A DNA stretch of 31,604 nt from Flavobacteriales bacterium UBA720. GTDB lineage: Bacteria > Bacteroidota > Bacteroidia > Flavobacteriales > Weeksellaceae. Below the pieces are notes generated by a model. The model saw nothing but the letters and a program-made list of their open reading frames with translations, made no database searches and was not told where the DNA came from. The translations under genes were made by a program, and so were the position numbers. This document shows positions 23,795 to 31,604 of the stretch, piece by piece. The DNA lies in NCBI GenBank assembly GCA_002297505.1, contig DBLQ01000101.1, positions 1-31,604 of the forward strand. The letters run 5' to 3'. Position 1 is the first letter of the stretch; every line of letters starts with the position of its first letter.

Positions 23795-24172
23795 ATGAAG
23801 GAAAATGATTTGCTACACCGGACTTTTATTTTTGGTGTTAATTGTTTAAAATTTCTAAGGACTTTGCCAAGTTCATATGACATCAATGTTGTCAAAGTTC
23901 AGTTGTCAAAATCTGCGACCTCAATCGGAGCTAACTATGAAGAATCTCAGGCTGGCTCTTCCCGAGCTGACTTTAGAAATAAAATTAGAATTGCGCTTCG
24001 CGAAGCGCGGGAAGCCAACTATTGGCTGAGAATTGTCAAAGAGCTAGAAATTGCCGAAGATAAGGAATTCGCTCAATTGCTTAAAGAAAGTTATGAGATA
24101 AAAAATATTCTTGGAGCTATTTTAAATAAACAAAAGAAGATTAAAGCCTTAGATTGTTTCTTTTTACTTTAA
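23795..24172 (+). CDS. Four-helix bundle protein (23S rRNA intervening-sequence type)
   Basis: The 125-residue, all-helical protein has the family signature LSKSATSIGANYEESQAGSSRADFRNKIRIALREAREANYWL, seen here in residues about 38-80. It is followed by LKESYEIKNILGAILN. These proteins were first found encoded in intervening sequences within 23S rRNA genes, but many stand alone in chromosomes, as here; their function is unknown, and a basic patch suggests nucleic acid binding. There is no rRNA sequence around it. It lies between the HAD-like gene and map, 21 nt ahead of map, in the same direction. It is somewhat more AT-rich than its neighbours and has no partner recognisable as a toxin or polymerase. 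Confidence 0.88.
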   Translation: MKENDLLHRTFIFGVNCLKFLRTLPSSYDINVVKVQLSKSATSIGANYEESQAGSSRADFRNKIRIALREAREANYWLRIVKELEIAEDKEFAQLLKESYEIKNILGAILNKQKKIKALDCFFLL

Positions 24173-24193
24173 TCTTGATTCTTATATATTGAT

Positions 24194-25003
24194 ATGATTC
24201 AACTCAAAAATATAGACGAGCTTCGGCTGATGAAGCAAAGTGCAAGATTGGTTTCCCAGACGTTGGGAATGTTGGCCAAGGAGATCAAACCGGGCGTTAC
24301 AACGCTGCATCTTGATAAACTCGCCTATGATTTCATCAAAGACCACGGCGCGGAACCTGCGTTTTTAGGTTATGGCGGATTTCCCGCTTCACTCTGCATT
24401 TCTCCCAATGAGCAAGTTGTTCACGGGATTCCGAATACAACACCAATTGAAGAAGGAACAATACTTTCGGTAGATTGCGGTGTATTCTGGAATGGTTTTG
24501 TGGGCGATCACGCTTATACCTTTGAAGTCGGCGAGGTTTCCGATGAGGTTAAAAAACTATTGAGAATAACAAAGGAATCGCTGTACAAAGGCATCGAGCA
24601 ATGTGTGAGAGGGAAGCGTGTCGGCGATATTTCGCACGCCATTCAGAAACATTGCGAAAAAGAAGGTTACGGTGTTGTGAGAGAATTGGTTGGGCACGGC
24701 GTCGGAAAACAGATGCACGAAGATCCGCAAGTCCCAAACTATGGAAAACCAGGAAGCGGAAAAGTCCTGAAAGACGGAATCTGTCTTGCCATTGAACCCA
24801 TGGTGAACCTCGGCACAGAAAAGGTGAAGTTTCATAACGATGGCTGGACCGTGACGACATTAGACAATCAGCCTTCCGCCCACTTCGAACACGATGTTTG
24901 TGTTTATAATGGAAAACCGGTTTTACTTTCGACTTATCAATATATTTATGACGCTTTGGGCATTCAATCCGATGAGGAAAAGGCCTTTCAGGTTGAGTTT
25001 TAA
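24194..25003 (+). CDS. map: Type I methionine aminopeptidase
   Basis: The 269-residue enzyme has all five metal ligands of MetAP-I: Asp94 (SVDCGVFW), Asp105 (VGDHAYTF), His168 (GHGVGKQMHEDP), Glu201 (AIEPMV) and Glu232 (SAHFEHDVCV). The substrate-binding His78 and His175 are also present. It removes the initiator methionine from nascent proteins in the cytoplasm and is essential in most bacteria. Length and the start MIQLKNIDELRLMK fit the family, without an SH3-binding or zinc-finger extension. The following lipoprotein gene starts 9 nt after its stop and a methyltransferase follows, so map is probably part of an operon reaching 26420. Confidence 0.96.
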   Translation: MIQLKNIDELRLMKQSARLVSQTLGMLAKEIKPGVTTLHLDKLAYDFIKDHGAEPAFLGYGGFPASLCISPNEQVVHGIPNTTPIEEGTILSVDCGVFWNGFVGDHAYTFEVGEVSDEVKKLLRITKESLYKGIEQCVRGKRVGDISHAIQKHCEKEGYGVVRELVGHGVGKQMHEDPQVPNYGKPGSGKVLKDGICLAIEPMVNLGTEKVKFHNDGWTVTTLDNQPSAHFEHDVCVYNGKPVLLSTYQYIYDALGIQSDEEKAFQVEF

Positions 25004-25012
25004 TTCTGAATT

Positions 25013-25639
25013 GTGAAATCGCTGTACATTCTTTTTTCAATATTTTTGGCCGGCTGCTGGTCAGCACAGACTTTTCAGCGCAATGTTGCCGAGTCGAAAG
25101 AGGATTTTGCGAAAAGGATAAAGCCTGTACAGAATGCTGAAATCCAAGGAGAAGTCTTGGAAGTCCAGCAATGGAATACCTTATCGAATCCTGTCTTTGC
25201 ATTCTATGAATATTCTGAAAAAGGCATTGAAAAGGGTAAATCTAATGGTCTCAACTATTCTTACGTGGACGGCTATCTGCTGATTCCCACTGGCAATAAC
25301 CGATATAAGAAAATTTTTATCGACACCTATGCTGAGGAAGGCGCAACGGCCTATGTGGAGTCTGTTTTTTTTGCCAATGCAGACCATGATGCAGACAAAG
25401 AATTAGGCATTCTCTGCTCATGGGATCAGAGCATGCATTACGGCATCAGCGGAAAGATTTATCAGGTTTATTTTTATGATTTTCCCAAGTCGTCAGATAA
25501 AGTTTCGCAACTGAAACCGCTGTCTGTCAATGGATTTGATATGGAATTTGATGGCACCAATGATAGTGGCGAACGTTCTGTAGCCAAGTTCAATACTGCA
25601 GCCAAGATCAAAGCAGAACTGAAAAGATTAGGATTCTAA
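25013..25639 (+). CDS. Hypothetical lipoprotein or periplasmic protein
   Basis: I do not recognise this 208-residue protein. It begins at a GTG codon, the only start compatible with its signal segment (KSLYILFSIFLAGCWSAQTF). That segment contains a lipobox, LAGC, at residues 12-15; an alternative is signal peptidase I cleavage after SAQ, as in many flavobacterial secreted proteins. The mature part is mixed alpha/beta with Tyr-rich strands such as YKKIFIDTYAEEG, and an acidic NADHDADKELGILCSWDQSMHYGISGKIYQVYFY. There is no motif of a known enzyme. It sits 9 nt after map and 4 nt before the methyltransferase gene, so it is almost surely co-transcribed with both. Its tight placement suggests a conserved gene order. 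Confidence 0.78.
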   Translation: MKSLYILFSIFLAGCWSAQTFQRNVAESKEDFAKRIKPVQNAEIQGEVLEVQQWNTLSNPVFAFYEYSEKGIEKGKSNGLNYSYVDGYLLIPTGNNRYKKIFIDTYAEEGATAYVESVFFANADHDADKELGILCSWDQSMHYGISGKIYQVYFYDFPKSSDKVSQLKPLSVNGFDMEFDGTNDSGERSVAKFNTAAKIKAELKRLGF

Positions 25640-25643
25640 ACCA

Positions 25644-26420
25644 TTGTATATTTTGAAAAAACTGGCAAAACTTCTGCTGAACGCCATTCCCAGACCGATG
25701 CTTATTAACCTGAGCATTGCCCTGCGTCCGTTGATTGTTTTGTTTTTCAAAGGGAATAATTTTACAGATCCGATTGACGGGAAATCCTATCGCAAATTTT
25801 TGCCTTACGGTTACGGAAAACAACGGCCTAACGCACTGTCGCCGGGAACATTATCGTTGGAAAGGCATCGCCAGATGTGGCTTTATCTTCAGAATGAAAC
25901 CAATTTTTTTGACGCTCAATTAAAAGTTCTACATATTGCACCAGAGCAGGAGTTTCTTCGGAAATTCAAGAAAATGAAGAATCTGGATTATACTTCTGCA
26001 GACCTATTTTCTCCGATTGTGGATGTTAAGGCAGATATTCTGGATCTGCCATTCGAGAAGGATTGTTTTGATGTCATTATTTGCAACCATGTTCTGGAAC
26101 ATATTGTGGATGACCGGAAGGCAATGTCCGAGCTTTATCGCGTGATGAAGTCCGGAGGCTGGGGAGTTCTTCAGGTTCCTATGAAAAATTCTCTCGAAAA
26201 AACTTACGAAGATTTCGCAATTACAGACCCAAAGGAACGTCAGAAGCATTTTGGCCAGTACGACCACGTTCGCTGGTACGGAATGGATTATTTTGATCGT
26301 CTCAAAAGTGTTGGTTTTGATGTAGAAGTCAATTTTTATTCTCAAAAATTTAGCGAAGCTGATATCAAAAGATTTGGGCTTAACAAGAATGAGATTCTTC
26401 CTGTTGTGAGGAAAGGATAA
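25644..26420 (+). CDS. Class I SAM-dependent methyltransferase (atypical motif I)
   Basis: The protein of about 258 residues has a basic N-terminal segment (KLAKLLLNAIPRPMLINLS), SFLPYGYGKQR-like and LSPGTLSLERHRQMWLYL segments, then the Rossmann core. Motif I reads VLHIAPEQEFLRKFKKM rather than the usual Gly-rich loop. Motif II/III is DVKADILDLPFEKDCFDVIICNHVLEHIVDDRKAM, typical of methyltransferase type 11, and ELYRVMKSGGWGVLQVPM follows. It ends with VRWYGMDYFDRLKSVGF. The substrate is unknown. Every start before Met19 is TTG: 25644 (used here) or 25653 (giving a start before KKLAKLL); the choice is uncertain. It is the last gene of the map operon and converges with the SGNH gene, 8 nt away, with no terminator hairpin between. 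Confidence 0.85.
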   Translation: MYILKKLAKLLLNAIPRPMLINLSIALRPLIVLFFKGNNFTDPIDGKSYRKFLPYGYGKQRPNALSPGTLSLERHRQMWLYLQNETNFFDAQLKVLHIAPEQEFLRKFKKMKNLDYTSADLFSPIVDVKADILDLPFEKDCFDVIICNHVLEHIVDDRKAMSELYRVMKSGGWGVLQVPMKNSLEKTYEDFAITDPKERQKHFGQYDHVRWYGMDYFDRLKSVGFDVEVNFYSQKFSEADIKRFGLNKNEILPVVRKG

Positions 26421-26428
26421 ATCGCGAA

Positions 26429-27268
26429 TCATTCATCAGCAATAGATTTTAGAATTTTTGCTTTTTCCGCCTCAATATCTCCATTATATAAGAGCTCCGA
26501 CGCTTTTTTACCGGTCAGCATCCTGTAAAATATACAAGCATTCAGAAAAGAACCGTATTTGCTGGGGTGGCTTTCATCATCATAAAGATTAATCTCAGGA
26601 TGTCTTGTGATAACCTCGTAAAATTTGGTTCCATTGGATGATTGAATCAGATCATTACCTTTCGCCAGAGCTTCATATGATTTATTAATTTCGTTAACTT
26701 CCTGACTAATGTTCGTCATAACCGGCGAGCAGTATTCAGATTTTGGAAGGGTTTTTTCAATTATAGCAGCAGGATAGCAATACTGTTTGGGGTATTTGTC
26801 CAGCGATGGCCAGGTACTAAATAGTATGAATTTACAGTTCGGATTATTAACCATTGTTTTAATTTCAGAAATCGCCTTACTAACTTTATATTCCCGATTT
26901 TCGGGTATCAGAACACCCACTGTTCCGGTTTGAAGCACAATCATGTCCCACTTCCGATGCGCAAGTTTTTTTTCTGTTTCAGTCAGTTCATCATTTTTCT
27001 TCTTTCTCGTGTTGATCTCGTTGTCAGTGGTAGATGTAATGATGTCCGATAGATGGGCATTGAGAGACATGCCAGGAAAAGTACTTTGTTCAATTTTAAT
27101 CTCCGGATTAGTCTCCAATACCATTTTCTGAAGCGTTTGTGGCATATCATGAAAATAGGTCAGACTGTTGCCAATCAATAAAACATGTTTTTCATTTCTC
27201 GGATTGATTGCTTGCGCTGCACAATACATTGAGATCAATGTTGTAAAGAGATATAGTATATTTCGCAT
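26429..27268 (-). CDS. Secreted SGNH/GDSL-type hydrolase
   Basis: The 279-residue protein begins with a signal peptide (MRNILYLFTTLISMYCAAQ). The SGNH block I is VLLIGNSLTYFHDMP with Ser35 as nucleophile. A WDMIVLQTGTVGVL strand follows, and block V is LYDDESHPSKYGSFLNACIFYRMLTGK, providing the Asp-x-x-His dyad. This supports an esterase or lipase-like hydrolase acting outside the cytoplasm, for example on acylated carbohydrates; the substrate is not predictable. The length is typical of a single SGNH domain without extra modules. It is a single gene transcribed opposite to both neighbours. It is somewhat AT-rich and has no T9SS tail, so it is probably periplasmic or outer-membrane linked; Cys16 before AAQ does not form a good lipobox. 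Confidence 0.88.
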   Translation of the reverse strand: MRNILYLFTTLISMYCAAQAINPRNEKHVLLIGNSLTYFHDMPQTLQKMVLETNPEIKIEQSTFPGMSLNAHLSDIITSTTDNEINTRKKKNDELTETEKKLAHRKWDMIVLQTGTVGVLIPENREYKVSKAISEIKTMVNNPNCKFILFSTWPSLDKYPKQYCYPAAIIEKTLPKSEYCSPVMTNISQEVNEINKSYEALAKGNDLIQSSNGTKFYEVITRHPEINLYDDESHPSKYGSFLNACIFYRMLTGKKASELLYNGDIEAEKAKILKSIADE

Positions 27269-27361
27269 GGCTTATATCAATAGGTAAATTTTGCTAATGA
27301 TAAATTTAATGAAAAATTACAATTCAGTACACTACTGGCAGATTTAAAAAACAGTCTTGTT

Positions 27362-27377
27362 TCAAACAAATGTTTGA
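27362..27377. promoter_or_regulatory. Operator-like inverted repeat (distal site) upstream of the RND operon
   Basis: TCAAACA and TGTTTGA form perfect 7-bp arms around AA. The 11-nt stretch TTTCAAACAAA (27360-27370) recurs in inverted orientation at the promoter (27518-27528), 158 bp away. This looks like a TetR-type operator; the binding protein is not encoded nearby. Confidence 0.5.
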
Positions 27378-27480
27378 TAAAATGATGTTAAATATTCTTT
27401 AAAATTTTTTTTTAAATGATTGATTTTCAGTAATCATAGTTTTTGTTGATTATATTTGATTAATTTTATTCATTGGTACA

Positions 27481-27513
27481 TTTTGTGGAATGCATAATTA
27501 ATCTCTAAATTTG
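27481..27513 (+). promoter_or_regulatory. Promoter of the RND efflux operon
   Basis: TTTTG at 27481-27485 is followed by a 20-nt spacer and TAAATTTG at 27506-27513, a perfect Bacteroidota -33/-7 pair. Transcription would start near 27520 and the leader to the ATG at 27552 is about 32 nt. The open frame starting at 27519 overlaps the transcription start, which supports the downstream ATG. Confidence 0.78.
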
Positions 27514-27528
27514 AACGTTTGTTTGAAA
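27514..27528. promoter_or_regulatory. Operator-like site (proximal) at the RND operon transcription start
   Basis: AACGTTTGTTTGAAA immediately follows the -7 box. Its reverse complement (TTTCAAACAAACGTT) matches the distal site at 27360-27374 in all but one or two positions. A repressor bound here would cover the start of transcription. Confidence 0.5.
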
Positions 27529-27551
27529 ACACATCTAAAAAAATAGTATTT

Positions 27552-28700
27552 ATGAGGAATATCGCGCTTAGCTTTTTTGTTGTTCTGGGTCTTTTGACGT
27601 CATGTTCGAAGTCCGAAAAACAGGATGAGAAAAAGGAATTGCCGCCGCAACCACACCAGTACATCGTTGCAAAAACCGGCCCTGCTGAAAATCTGACACA
27701 ATATCCGGCAAGACTGGAAGGAATCGAAAATGTAGAAATCCGTCCGAAAATCGATGGTTTTGTTGAAAAGATATATGTGGACGAAGGCAGCCAGGTGAGC
27801 AAAGGCCAGCTTTTGTTCCTCATCAGAAACCCGCAATACGAGCAGTCTGTCCTTGCTGCTCAGGCTACTGTCAATAGTGCTCGGGCACAGGTGGCAACCG
27901 CGCAGATGCAGGTGACCAAGACCAAACCTCTCGTTGACAAAAAGATCATTTCTGCTTACGAACTTCAGGCTGCAGAACTGGCCTTGAAATCAGCAAAAGC
28001 CGCACTCGCAGAAACCGAAGCACAACTTACCAATGCCAGAGTTAATCAGGGATATACCAAATTATACAGTCCTGTGAGCGGAGTAGTGGGGACACTTCCC
28101 TTCAAAGCCGGAAGTTATATCAGCAGTGCGACTTCTCAGCCATTGACAACAGTTTCCAATGTCTCAAAGATATTTGCATATTTTTCCATTAATGAAAAGC
28201 AGCAGCTGGAATTTTTCAAGCATGCCAAAGGCGCAACCATTCAGGAAAAAATTAAAAATGCGCCTTTGGTGGATCTTATTCTTTCCGATGGAAGCAAGTA
28301 CAGTGAAAAAGGGAAGATAGAGTCCATCAGCGGTCTCGTGGATCCTAATACGGGATCGTTCTCCATGCGTGCCACATTCCCGAACCCGAACGGTCTTATC
28401 AGAAGCGGTTACAGCGCAACAGTGCAGCTGCCAAATAATCTGGAGGATGTCATCGTCATTCCGCAGGCTGCTACCTATGAATTGCAGGGTAAAGTCCTGG
28501 TGTATCTCATTGGCAAAGACAACAAAGTGAAATCTACGGAAGTCAAAATCGAGGAACTTCCGGATGGATTGACATACGCCGTGACCTCGGGATTAAAACC
28601 CGGAGATCGTGTGGTGGTAGAAGGCATTGGTCTACTGAAAGATGATACGCAGGTAGTTCCGAAAGAAACGACACTGCAAAATGCCATCAACAAAAAATAG
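27552..28700 (+). CDS. RND efflux periplasmic adaptor lipoprotein (AcrA/MexA type)
   Basis: The 382-residue protein is a membrane fusion protein. It has a lipoprotein signal peptide (MRNIALSFFVVLGLLTSCSK, lipobox LTSC, Cys18). A biotinyl-lipoyl-like half motif (VEIRPKIDGFVEKIYVDEGSQVSKGQLLFLI) is followed by a long alpha-helical hairpin rich in Ala and Gln (about 98-158). The second lipoyl half is YTKLYSPVSGVVGTLPFKAGSYI, then the beta-barrel and membrane-proximal domains (GLVDPNTGSFSMRATFPNPNGLIRSGYSATVQLP). It links the inner-membrane pump to an outer-membrane TolC-like channel. The pump gene follows after 70 nt. The open frame extends to TTG 27519, but promoter position and signal peptide fix the ATG at 27552. 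Two operator-like sites flank the promoter region. Confidence 0.95.
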   Translation: MRNIALSFFVVLGLLTSCSKSEKQDEKKELPPQPHQYIVAKTGPAENLTQYPARLEGIENVEIRPKIDGFVEKIYVDEGSQVSKGQLLFLIRNPQYEQSVLAAQATVNSARAQVATAQMQVTKTKPLVDKKIISAYELQAAELALKSAKAALAETEAQLTNARVNQGYTKLYSPVSGVVGTLPFKAGSYISSATSQPLTTVSNVSKIFAYFSINEKQQLEFFKHAKGATIQEKIKNAPLVDLILSDGSKYSEKGKIESISGLVDPNTGSFSMRATFPNPNGLIRSGYSATVQLPNNLEDVIVIPQAATYELQGKVLVYLIGKDNKVKSTEVKIEELPDGLTYAVTSGLKPGDRVVVEGIGLLKDDTQVVPKETTLQNAINKK

Positions 28701-28770
28701 ATTCCCATCGATGATAATGAATCTCAATCACACAGAATTGAGGTTTTATGATTCTTAAGTCTGAAAAAAT

Positions 28771-31604
28771 ATGTTTAAAAAATTTATAGAACGTCCGGTG
28801 CTGTCTACCGTGATCTCCATCATCATCGTAATTCTCGGTGTTTTGGGAATCGTGACTTTACCGATTTCACAATATCCCGATATTGCACCACCGACGGTAG
28901 TGGTCAGTGCCAGTTACCAGGGCGCCAATGCCGATGTTATTCTGAAAAGTGTGATTGTCCCGCTGGAAGAGCAGATTAACGGAGTTGAAGGAATGACTTA
29001 CATGACATCTTCGGCCACCAATGACGGAAGCGGATCGGTAACCATTTATTTTAAGCAAGGTGTCAATCCAGATATTGCTGCGGTTAACGTACAGAACAGG
29101 GTTTCCAGAGCGACGCCGCTTCTTCCTGCCGAGGTAACCAGAGCGGGTGTTACAACTACAAAACGTCAGAGTTCCAACGTATTGATCTTCTCGCTTTACA
29201 GTGAGAATCCGGCATACGACATGACCTTTCTTCAGAATTATACCAACATCAACATTGTACCTCAGATTAAGAGGGTGACAGGCGTAGGTGACGTAACGGT
29301 CTTCGGGTCCAAGGATTACTCGATAAGAATCTGGCTAGATCCTAATAAAATGGCGTCTTACGGATTGGTACCTGCCGACATCAATACCGTTCTGGCTGAG
29401 CAAAACATTGAAGCCGCGCCGGGAAGTTTGGGCGACGAGAGTAATCAGGCTTTTCGATATACACTGAAATATAAAGGCCGATTGACTGAGATTCCTGAGT
29501 TTGACAATATTATCATTAAGGCAACGGCAACAGGTCAAATTTTAAAATTGAAGGACGTTGCCAGAATTGAGCTTGGTGCACAGGATTATACAGGAAGCAG
29601 TTTTACAGATGGTCATCCGTCCATCGGTATGGCAGTGGCACAGACAGCTGGCTCCAACGCTCAGGATGTTATTAATCAGTCTATTGCAGTTTTGGACAAA
29701 GCCCAGGAATCATTCCCGAAAGGTGTAAAATATGTAGCTCTGGTGAATGCCAATGACTTTCTGGATGCGTCCATTGAAAAAGTTATTCATACCCTTTTCG
29801 AAGCTTTTATTCTTGTCTTTATCGTGGTTTTCCTTTTCCTTCAGGATTGGCGCTCGACGATGATCCCGGCTATTTCGGTTCCTGTCGCTATTGTAGGAAC
29901 TTTTTTCTTTCTGAGTATTTTCGGATTTACGATCAATTTGCTGACACTATTTGCATTGATCCTAGCTGTGGGAATTGTAGTGGATGATGCCATCGTGGTG
30001 GTAGAGGCTGTACACAGTAAACTGGAGCAGGGCGAAAAGTCGCCGCTCAGAGCTTCTATTAACGCAATGGACGAAATCAGTGGTGCGATTATCAGTATAA
30101 CACTTGTGATGGCGGCGGTATTTATTCCGGTGAGTTTTATATCGGGTTCTGCAGGAGTGTTTTATAAGCAGTTTGGGCTCACATTAGCAATCTCGATCAT
30201 CTTGTCAGCTGTGAATGCTTTGACCTTGAGTCCGGCGCTTTGTGCCATTTTCCTCAAGCCTCACTCGGAAGAACATCAGAAAAAGAATTTCCTTCAGCGT
30301 TTCTTTACCAATTTTAACATCATCTTTGATGCAATGATTAAGCGATACGCTCGTGGGATCACTTTTCTTCTCAGAAGGAAGTGGATGGCATTTGCAGGCT
30401 TGGCGATTTTCGCAGGACTTTTTGTTTGGTTAATGAACACCACGCCGAAGTCCTTTGTTCCAAGTGAGGATATGGGCGGCGTGTTTATGGATATTTCGCT
30501 CCCTATTGGTTCAAATGAAAACAGAACGAAGGAAGTGATGCAGCAGGTGGAAAATATTGTCAAAAAAGAGCCGGAAGTTCTGCATATTTTCAAGGTTTCC
30601 GGAAGAGGGATGATCAGCGGTAGTGGTTCCAATAACGGGATGCTCATCGTAAAACTTAAAGACTGGAAAGACCGGAAGAAAAAAGGAGAAGACCTGCAAT
30701 CCTTCGTAGCAAAAATGTATCAGAAGACGGCAGGCATCAAGGATGCAAAAATGACTTTCTTCGGAAGGCCAACGCTGCAGGGCTTTGGTAATGCCGCCGG
30801 TTTCGAGATGCAGATCCAGGATCAGAAAGGCGGAAGTATTGCCGATCTGACTAAAGTGACCAACGATTTCATTAACAAAATGAATGAACAGCCGGATATT
30901 CAGAGAACATTCACTTCTTTTAATCCCAATTATCCACAGTATATGATCGATATTGATATTCCTGCAGCCAAAGCAGCCGGATTCTCGGTGTCTGATATCT
31001 TAGGAACCATGCAGGGTTATTATGGAGGGGTTTATTCTTCCAATGTTAACCTGTTTGGAAAGCAATACAGGGTGATCTACCAGGCGCCTTACCAGGACAG
31101 AGAAGATCTGGAAAGTTTTAACATGATTCAGATCAGAAATGCTAACGGCGAGATGGCGCCGCTTAGCCGTTTCATTACCGCAAAAAGAGTTTACGGCCCT
31201 CAGTCCATCGGTCGATTCAACTTATTTACAGCAATTTCCCTTAACGGAACGCCGAATCCTGGCTATTCTTCCGGAGATGCCATCAATACAGTAGAACGCG
31301 TGGCCAAAGAAACATTGCCCCAAGGTTATGGCTACGAATTTTCCGGAATAACCCGGGAAGAGGTGACGGCCGGTAGCCAGACGGTTTACATTTTTATTCT
31401 ATGCTGTGTTTTTGTTTATTTTCTTCTCGCAGCGCAGTATGAAAGTTACATATTGCCGTTTGCAGTGATGTTATCGCTGCCCGTAGGTCTGGCAGGTGTA
31501 ATGATGTTCAGTGCTTGGATTGGCGGTTCCAACAATATTTATACACAGATTTCACTCATCATGTTGATAGGACTGTTGGCTAAAAATGCCATTTTGATTG
31601 TGGA
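28771..31604 (+). CDS. RND efflux pump permease, HAE1/AcrB type (3' end outside window)
   Basis: The open frame starts at ATG 28771 (MFKKFIERPVLSTVISIIIV) and is uninterrupted for 944 codons to the window end; AcrB-type pumps have about 1050 residues, so roughly 100 are missing. It shows the first membrane helix, the PISQYPDIAPPTVVVSASYQGA porter segment, and the proton-relay acidic pair Asp405-Asp406 in GIVVDDAIVVVEA. It also has the relay lysine Lys938 in LLAKNAILIV, equivalent to AcrB D407, D408 and K940. It pumps hydrophobic or amphipathic compounds, including drugs, dyes or bile salts, across the envelope with proton exchange. The adaptor lipoprotein gene precedes it by 70 nt; a TolC-type channel gene is expected further downstream but is outside the window. 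Confidence 0.95.
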   Translation, partial: MFKKFIERPVLSTVISIIIVILGVLGIVTLPISQYPDIAPPTVVVSASYQGANADVILKSVIVPLEEQINGVEGMTYMTSSATNDGSGSVTIYFKQGVNPDIAAVNVQNRVSRATPLLPAEVTRAGVTTTKRQSSNVLIFSLYSENPAYDMTFLQNYTNINIVPQIKRVTGVGDVTVFGSKDYSIRIWLDPNKMASYGLVPADINTVLAEQNIEAAPGSLGDESNQAFRYTLKYKGRLTEIPEFDNIIIKATATGQILKLKDVARIELGAQDYTGSSFTDGHPSIGMAVAQTAGSNAQDVINQSIAVLDKAQESFPKGVKYVALVNANDFLDASIEKVIHTLFEAFILVFIVVFLFLQDWRSTMIPAISVPVAIVGTFFFLSIFGFTINLLTLFALILAVGIVVDDAIVVVEAVHSKLEQGEKSPLRASINAMDEISGAIISITLVMAAVFIPVSFISGSAGVFYKQFGLTLAISIILSAVNALTLSPALCAIFLKPHSEEHQKKNFLQRFFTNFNIIFDAMIKRYARGITFLLRRKWMAFAGLAIFAGLFVWLMNTTPKSFVPSEDMGGVFMDISLPIGSNENRTKEVMQQVENIVKKEPEVLHIFKVSGRGMISGSGSNNGMLIVKLKDWKDRKKKGEDLQSFVAKMYQKTAGIKDAKMTFFGRPTLQGFGNAAGFEMQIQDQKGGSIADLTKVTNDFINKMNEQPDIQRTFTSFNPNYPQYMIDIDIPAAKAAGFSVSDILGTMQGYYGGVYSSNVNLFGKQYRVIYQAPYQDREDLESFNMIQIRNANGEMAPLSRFITAKRVYGPQSIGRFNLFTAISLNGTPNPGYSSGDAINTVERVAKETLPQGYGYEFSGITREEVTAGSQTVYIFILCCVFVYFLLAAQYESYILPFAVMLSLPVGLAGVMMFSAWIGGSNNIYTQISLIMLIGLLAKNAILIV

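Noticed and set aside
23795..24172. Possible 23S rRNA fragment around the four-helix-bundle gene
   Set aside because: The flanks are protein-coding (HAD-like gene and map); no rRNA-like sequence was seen.
24549..25202. 217-residue minus-strand frame opposite map
   Set aside because: Antisense to catalytic residues of methionine aminopeptidase and spans a gene boundary; no domain.
26421..26428. Terminator between the convergent methyltransferase and SGNH genes
   Set aside because: Only 8 nt separate the stop codons and no stem was found there.

Overview
The window looks like a chromosomal segment of a Bacteroidota bacterium, most likely a flavobacterium near Chryseobacterium/Epilithonimonas (Weeksellaceae); the genus is inferred. 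Evidence: starts are preceded by A-rich leaders, not Shine-Dalgarno sites; many genes have the Bacteroidota -7 box TAnnTTTG, several with a TTTG-type -33 box 18-20 nt upstream; signal peptides end in flavobacterial '..AQ'; two secreted proteins end in type IX secretion (T9SS) sorting domains; and GSCFA, DUF1501/DUF1800 and DUF47-Pit genes are present. No tRNA, rRNA, CRISPR array, prophage or insertion sequence was seen. The gene content is mostly housekeeping.

Layout. 1-935 (minus): an Ohr peroxidase and an edge-truncated nitroreductase in one operon. 1101-3679 (minus): a DUF1800-DUF1501 pair. 3891-4463 (plus): a small outer-membrane barrel protein. 4540-7377 (minus): TatD nuclease, GSCFA protein and polyprenyl diphosphate synthase. 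7378-7761: a 384-bp gap holding two long perfect palindromes, one of them the Pit terminator. 7762-9567 (minus): the DUF47-Pit phosphate uptake operon. 9720-14632 (minus): DEAD-box RNA helicase, L-serine ammonia-lyase, a secreted M28 peptidase with a T9SS signal, and a LEA/YtxH-like 11-mer repeat protein. 14800-16462 (minus): a tight operon of SUI1-type factor, small secreted protein and nucleoside phosphorylase.

From about 16.5 kb the plus strand dominates: an AT-rich orphan TPM-domain protein, gpmI, a transmembrane TPR-HTH regulator, a T9SS cargo protein with a duplicated domain, a soluble acyl-ACP desaturase, then a packed run of HAD-like hydrolase, four-helix-bundle protein, map, lipoprotein and SAM methyltransferase. 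A convergent SGNH hydrolase (minus) separates this run from an RND efflux operon (adaptor lipoprotein plus AcrB-type pump) that leaves the window at the right edge.

I see no clear multi-gene defence or mobile system. The points most worth a second look are the paired palindromes at 7.6-7.7 kb, two near-identical operator-like sites flanking the efflux promoter region about 158 bp apart, the membrane-spanning TPR-HTH regulator, the DUF1800-DUF1501 pair, and the duplicated T9SS cargo protein. Several start codons were moved downstream because the longer reading frames begin in promoter boxes or at unlikely TTG codons.
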